A DNA stretch of 64,000 nt from Scenedesmus sp. ARA3 (taxonomy: Eukaryota; Chlorophyta; Chlorophyceae; Sphaeropleales; Scenedesmaceae), in NCBI GenBank assembly GCA_004335835.1, contig RWJK01001694.1:1-64000 (forward strand), written 5' to 3'. Positions 60,701-64,000 of the stretch are shown piece by piece; position 1 is the first letter of the stretch, and each line of letters opens with the position of its first letter. Under the pieces are notes generated by a model. The model saw only the letters and a program-made list of their open reading frames with translations, ran no database searches and was not told where the DNA came from. Position numbers and translations under genes: made by a program.

Positions 60701-62776
60701 GCCCCAACCACATTAAGGCCATCTGGAAGGTGCTGGTGGCAGAAAACTGGCTCTTCAAGAAGCTCTTCGCTTTTGAGGTGCGCCACGCTGCGCTGTGCTG
60801 GCCCCCACACTCTTACCTTTGTCCTTGACATTGCTATGTGATTGCAAATTTAATGACCTGTGAGCAGCATGTACACGTGTATGTTTTGCATTTACGGTTT
60901 GTACACGTAGGTCGTGCAGCAGCTGAATTGCTGCATCGCTGCTGCCTGGTCTCCTTCCTCCACCGCCAAAACTCTGCTGCTGCCACCACAGATCACGTTC
61001 GCTGTCACCAGCAAGGACAAAAAGGAGCCCAGCAGGGCCGATGCGCTGCGCAGCGTGCTGGGCGTGGTGTGGCCGTACCTGCTGTGGATCGCTGGCTTTG
61101 CTGCTGGCGTGGCCTACTTCGTGGTCAAGGCCTGCATGGGCAGCTACGGGCCATGTGAGTGCGCTGCAATGAAGGGTTTAGGGTTAGGGTTTGGGGTTAG
61201 GGTTTAGGGTTTAGGGATCGCCGGCTTTGCGGCTGGCGTGGGCTACTTTGTGGTCAAGGCCTGCATGGGCAGCTACGGGCCATGTGAGTGCGCGCTGCGG
61301 CGCTGCATAGTGCAGCAGAGTGATCAACTGCGATCTGGCAGGAGGGCAAATCACACCATGTCAGTTGGACCATGCTACGGAGCAGGCTAAGCACCGGGGC
61401 AAGGCGGCACAGTATCTGTGACATGCACGTGCCAGGACAGGTCCTCAACTGTGGAAAGAGTAAACAAAAATGCCCATGGTGTATGACACATGCTGACGTG
61501 TCCTGCTGCTGCTGCTGCTGCTGCTGCTGCAGGGGAGCTGATGACGTACCTCATCTCCATCATGTGGGGCAGCCTCATCCTGCTCAGCATCTGGCCGCCA
61601 CTCGCCACACTGCTGCCAAGGTGCGGCAAGAACAAAGGGCGCACATTCTGCGGCTGCTTGTCATTGGTTGCATGTTTGTCGTTGGATGTATGGCTGTCTG
61701 TGTTGGTAGTGCATGGCAGGACGCCTAGTTGATCTGTCTGCTGCACACCACCCTGCCGCTACTGACCACCCTGCTGCTGCTGCTGCTGCTGCTGCTGCAG
61801 GGAGGAGACAGAGGAAGGCTGGAAGATCAGCTGGGATGCCATCCTGCACCTGGGCAGCAGGGAGCAGCGCGCCGCAGAGCGTGCAGCACTACAGCAAGGC
61901 ACCTGCCCACGGGAGCTCATCAGGCAGAAAACCCTCGGCAAGGATGGCCTATCTGCAGCAGCAGATAATGCCAATGATTTTGTGATTATGGAAGAAGATG
62001 AGGAGGCAATGGATATCGTGCCTGGGTTTGATGATGATGACAGCGTGCTGGACAGGACGGGATCCAACGGCTCGATCCTGCGGCAGGGCAGCGGCGGCAG
62101 CGGCCTGTTCAGGCAGGGCAGCGGCAGCGGCATGTTGCGGCGCATGTCTATTGACGTTATGGCAGACAGGGTGCGGTCCTTCTTCCATATTGGCAACCAC
62201 AGCAGCCCAAGCAATGAGATGCAGCAGCAGCAGGAGGAGCAGCAGCAGGAGGCAGTGACCCCCAAGGCGCGTGTCCGCAGGGGTTCACTGGAGCTGCAGT
62301 CAGTGCAGCGCCCGCAGCAGCAGCGGCGCAGGAGCATGGATCACCACTCCAACGTGATGAGCTTCCAAGGCTTTGAGGCTGGCAGGGCTGCCAGCTACAG
62401 TCAGGGCAGCGGCAACAGCCCGGCTGCATGGGCAACAATGCCCTTCACAGGTTAGCACTTCCCCGTTTGTGTTATTATCTCGAGTTTTGATGCAGCTGGC
62501 ACTACCCGGCACTTGATCAGTTGTAGAGATACACAAGCACACACTCGCATGCTGCCATGCGTGCTTCCTGAGTGCCGCTGTGCCTGCATCATCCAGTGGG
62601 TGCGCGTGAAGCATATGACACCAGCTATTGACACGACACCAGGTCATCAGCTGACTCAAACCTGCTGATTAGCAGGTAAAGACCACCAGCAGTACGGCAA
62701 GAACACAGGTGCTGCTGCAGCCAGCTTCTGTGCACCCTTACCCTTGCACCCCTGCCCAAGCACTGACAGCGCTACC

Positions 62777-62818
<42 letters not shown>

Positions 62819-63526
62819 ATCCATGCAGGCTTTGAGGAGGTGGATCAGCAGCTGCAGCCGCCAGTGGCACCCCGTGCCCGCCGCAGCTCCTTTGACGGCT
62901 TCACAGCCGGGCTCAGACGCAGGTCCCTGGATGCATTCAACCCTTGGCACCGGCACCAGCAGCACACCAGCAGCCTTGCAGCAGTGACAGAAGGAGGCGA
63001 AGATTCAGAGCGTGAGGCAGGCTGCGGGAACAGCAGCGAGCCCCGCAGCAGCAGCGGCTCCATCGACACAGCCGTGTTCATTCAGACGGTGCCGGCAGCG
63101 GCCGCGGCATCGCCGTTTGCTGCTGCCGGAGTGCAGAGTGGGGAACAGCAGCAGCAGCAGCAGCAGCGCGCAGGCAGTGCTGCTGCTGCTGCTGGCCAGG
63201 CTGCGGCAAGCAGCGGATGCGTCTTCAGCAGCAGTCTGCTGTACAGCAGCAGCGGCGCAGCACCTGCTGCTGCTGCTGCTGCTGACACAGCAAAGAGTGC
63301 GGACCAAGACACGCCTGCAGCAGCTGCAGCTAGCAAGTTCAGGCGGCCACCCAAGAAAGCCAGCTCTTTCACACACGGCAGCAAAAATGACACACCTGAT
63401 AACGACCTGCCGCCAGCTGGCCACAGGCCACGAGCAAGCGTGGACATCGGCTCAGCAGCAGCAGCAGCAGCGCCGCGTCGCCTGGGCCGCATGTCACTTG
63501 ACTTTGGCGCCAGGCATAGGCACCAC

Positions 63527-63564
<38 letters not shown>

Positions 63565-64000
63565 CCTGCTGCACTTCTCGCCGACGGCTGAGTCAGCGCG
63601 TGCAACAGGCACCGCAGCACTCGGCCGCATTTCGCTGCCTGGCCGCAGCCGAGCAGTGATGGAGGCTTCTAGCCTGTATACTCACCTGATTCTGCCGGAG
63701 CCTGCTGCCTCAGGGCCTGGCTGCAGGGCTGGGGGATCACGGAGGCTGCTGGCTGTGACTGCTGACGGCACACTGCTGCCGGGTGGAGCTGTGCTGGACT
63801 CTCACCAGCAGCAGCAGCAGCAGGCGCTGATCACGGATCAGAGACACAACCGCAGCTCCATGGACAGCTATGCAAGCTGGAACTGGGCTGGATCAGCTGA
63901 CAGCAATGTCCAAGGTGGTGTGGCGGTTGTGCCGCATGTGCCGGCAGCTGTGGGGTCTTTTGACATCACAGCAGGCAGGGATGGAGATGCGGCGGTGCTG
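52293..64000 (+). CDS. RGG-ankyrin-GT2 fusion: cellulose synthase-like glucan synthase, 3' partial
   Basis: Exons: 52293-52323, 52430-53026, 53361-53396, 53716-53775, 54091-54414, 54643-54760, 54991-55316, 55549-56024, 56281-56509, 56986-57127, 57779-57980, 58492-58608, 58898-59158, 59611-59723, 60088-60160, 60589-60777, 60992-61154, 61533-61620, 61801-62450, 62829 to the window end. All phases agree (1789 codons so far). Order: Gly/Ser and RGG-rich N-terminus (1-350), one membrane helix (about 352-385), two or three ankyrin repeats (390-540: TPLHAAAVAGK, TALHYAAARGH, QTAADVA), then a BcsA-like GT2 domain and membrane helices (657-1165). The GT2 part has VFVPTYSEPVEV, HVLDDG (761-762), DCDMIVHP (827-829), TEDYNTA (925-927) and QRLRW (963-967), all the residues for processive UDP-sugar transfer. 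BcsA-like FAVTSKDK follows. The tail (from 1182) is Gln/Ala/Ser-rich with repeated RRxSLD-type motifs. The product may be cellulose or a related beta-glucan (inferred). Confidence 0.88.
56577..56652 (+). repeat. Copied 3' edge of glucan synthase exon 9
   Basis: Repeats the KLEEMLPPEEMPSVDVFVPTYS end of exon 9 (reading VGVFVSTYS) and keeps a GTGAGT donor. It lies about 140 bases past the real exon end. Confidence 0.85.
56815..56980 (+). repeat. Large (CTG)n tract with 50-base assembly gap
   Basis: Uninterrupted CTG on both sides of exactly 50 N (56873-56922), ending in CAACAG, the 3' splice site of exon 10. At least 38 CTG units are visible, and the true length is unknown. The gap size looks like a placeholder. 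Confidence 0.95.
57320..57778 (+). repeat. Four extra copies of exon 11 5' edge, each behind a (CTG)n tract
   Basis: The block YMGREAELRYVA with its CTGCAG acceptor occurs at about 57347, 57436, 57533 and 57637 before the true exon at 57779. Each copy is preceded by 6 to 23 CTG units and followed by a short stop-containing intron piece (CTGACTCA or similar). The last tract, directly before the true exon, is the longest. Confidence 0.92.
58040..58105 (+). repeat. Copied 3' edge of glucan synthase exon 11
   Basis: Repeats VHPDFLQNILGHFYKQ (as VHPDFLQDMLGHFYKQ) with its GTGAGG donor, about 120 bases past the real exon end. Confidence 0.85.
58363..58433 (+). repeat. Copied 5' edge of glucan synthase exon 12
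   Basis: Repeats the CTGCAG acceptor and DEPEGPWTLKDKAGFIQTP, then diverges. The full exon begins at 58492, about 123 bases later. Confidence 0.88.
59159..59421 (+). repeat. Two further copies of glucan synthase exon 13 3' edge
   Basis: The QRLRW-bearing exon end is repeated at about 59216-59288 and 59346-59419, with a period of about 130 bases including the intron piece GTGGGGTTTAGGATCAAGG. The third copy ends in a GTAGGG donor. Any of the three donors might be chosen, but the segments between carry stops. Confidence 0.9.
59790..59834 (+). repeat. Copied 3' edge of glucan synthase exon 14
   Basis: Repeats AHHWLAIATVA with a GGTGCG donor-like end, about 110 bases past the real one. Confidence 0.8.
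60485..60545 (+). repeat. Copied 5' edge of glucan synthase exon 16
   Basis: Repeats the CTGCAG acceptor and AFGCFYLMNRIMLWW (with an Ile change), then diverges. The complete exon starts at 60589. Confidence 0.85.
61174..61216 (+). repeat. Short interstitial telomere-type array
   Basis: About six units of TTTAGGG with variants TTAGGG and TTTGGGG, inside the intron after exon 17. TTTAGGG is the plant-type telomere repeat, also used by many green algae. Confidence 0.9.
61217..61284 (+). repeat. Copied 3' edge of glucan synthase exon 17
   Basis: Repeats IAGFAAGVAYFVVKACMGSYGP (as IAGFAAGVGYFV) with the GTGAGT donor. It begins immediately after the telomere-type array, with the array as the only insertion between source and copy apart from about 20 bases. 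Confidence 0.9.

Overview
This is nuclear DNA of a green alga, most likely a chlorophycean (Sphaeropleales or Chlamydomonadales type; a Scenedesmus-like alga is my best guess). The evidence is eukaryotic gene structure with many short GT-AG introns, one GC-AG intron, heavy (CTG)n/(CAG)n triplet repeats in introns and exons, Ala/Gln/Ser-rich protein tracts, a plant-type TTTAGGG array, and an organelle-targeted repeat protein of OPR-RAP type. There is no operon logic. Gene models were built by hand from homology and splice-phase consistency.

Layout. 687-1083 (+): small membrane protein resembling the ISG12/IFI6 family. 1877-14649 (+): complete DNA topoisomerase II gene in 31 exons (1687 aa). 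15988-26764 (+): three tandem copies of an organellar RNA-binding gene with 38-residue repeats and a C-terminal RAP domain; the first copy is intact, the second has stop codons and no RAP domain, and the third has frameshifts. 27678-27905 (+): MOZART1/GIP1, a gamma-tubulin complex protein, in a single exon. 30003-40791 (-): secreted GH31 alpha-glucosidase, about 16 exons. 40924-43210 (-): secreted class 3 lipase, 3 exons. 47366-51392 (-): an N-myristoylation-motif, GAF-like domain protein kinase, 8 exons found. 52293 to the window end (+): a very large gene joining a Gly/Ser/RGG-rich N-terminus, a membrane segment and ankyrin repeats to a BcsA-like family 2 glycosyltransferase (cellulose synthase-like) and a long tail with repeated RxxS-hydrophobic-D motifs. 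The gene runs off the right edge.

Two structural themes run through the window. First, the edge of an exon plus its splice site has been copied in tandem into the neighbouring intron more than 25 times, in five different genes. Most copies are decayed; a few keep usable splice sites. Second, (CTG)n tracts sit directly in front of 3' splice sites on the sense strand, where they can act as the pyrimidine tract. One of them holds a 50-base assembly gap, and one intron contains a short telomere-type array between a duplicated exon edge and its source.

The genes do not form one pathway. The alpha-glucosidase, lipase and glucan synthase suggest extracellular or wall polysaccharide and lipid turnover. 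TOP2 and MOZART1 are housekeeping cell-cycle genes.
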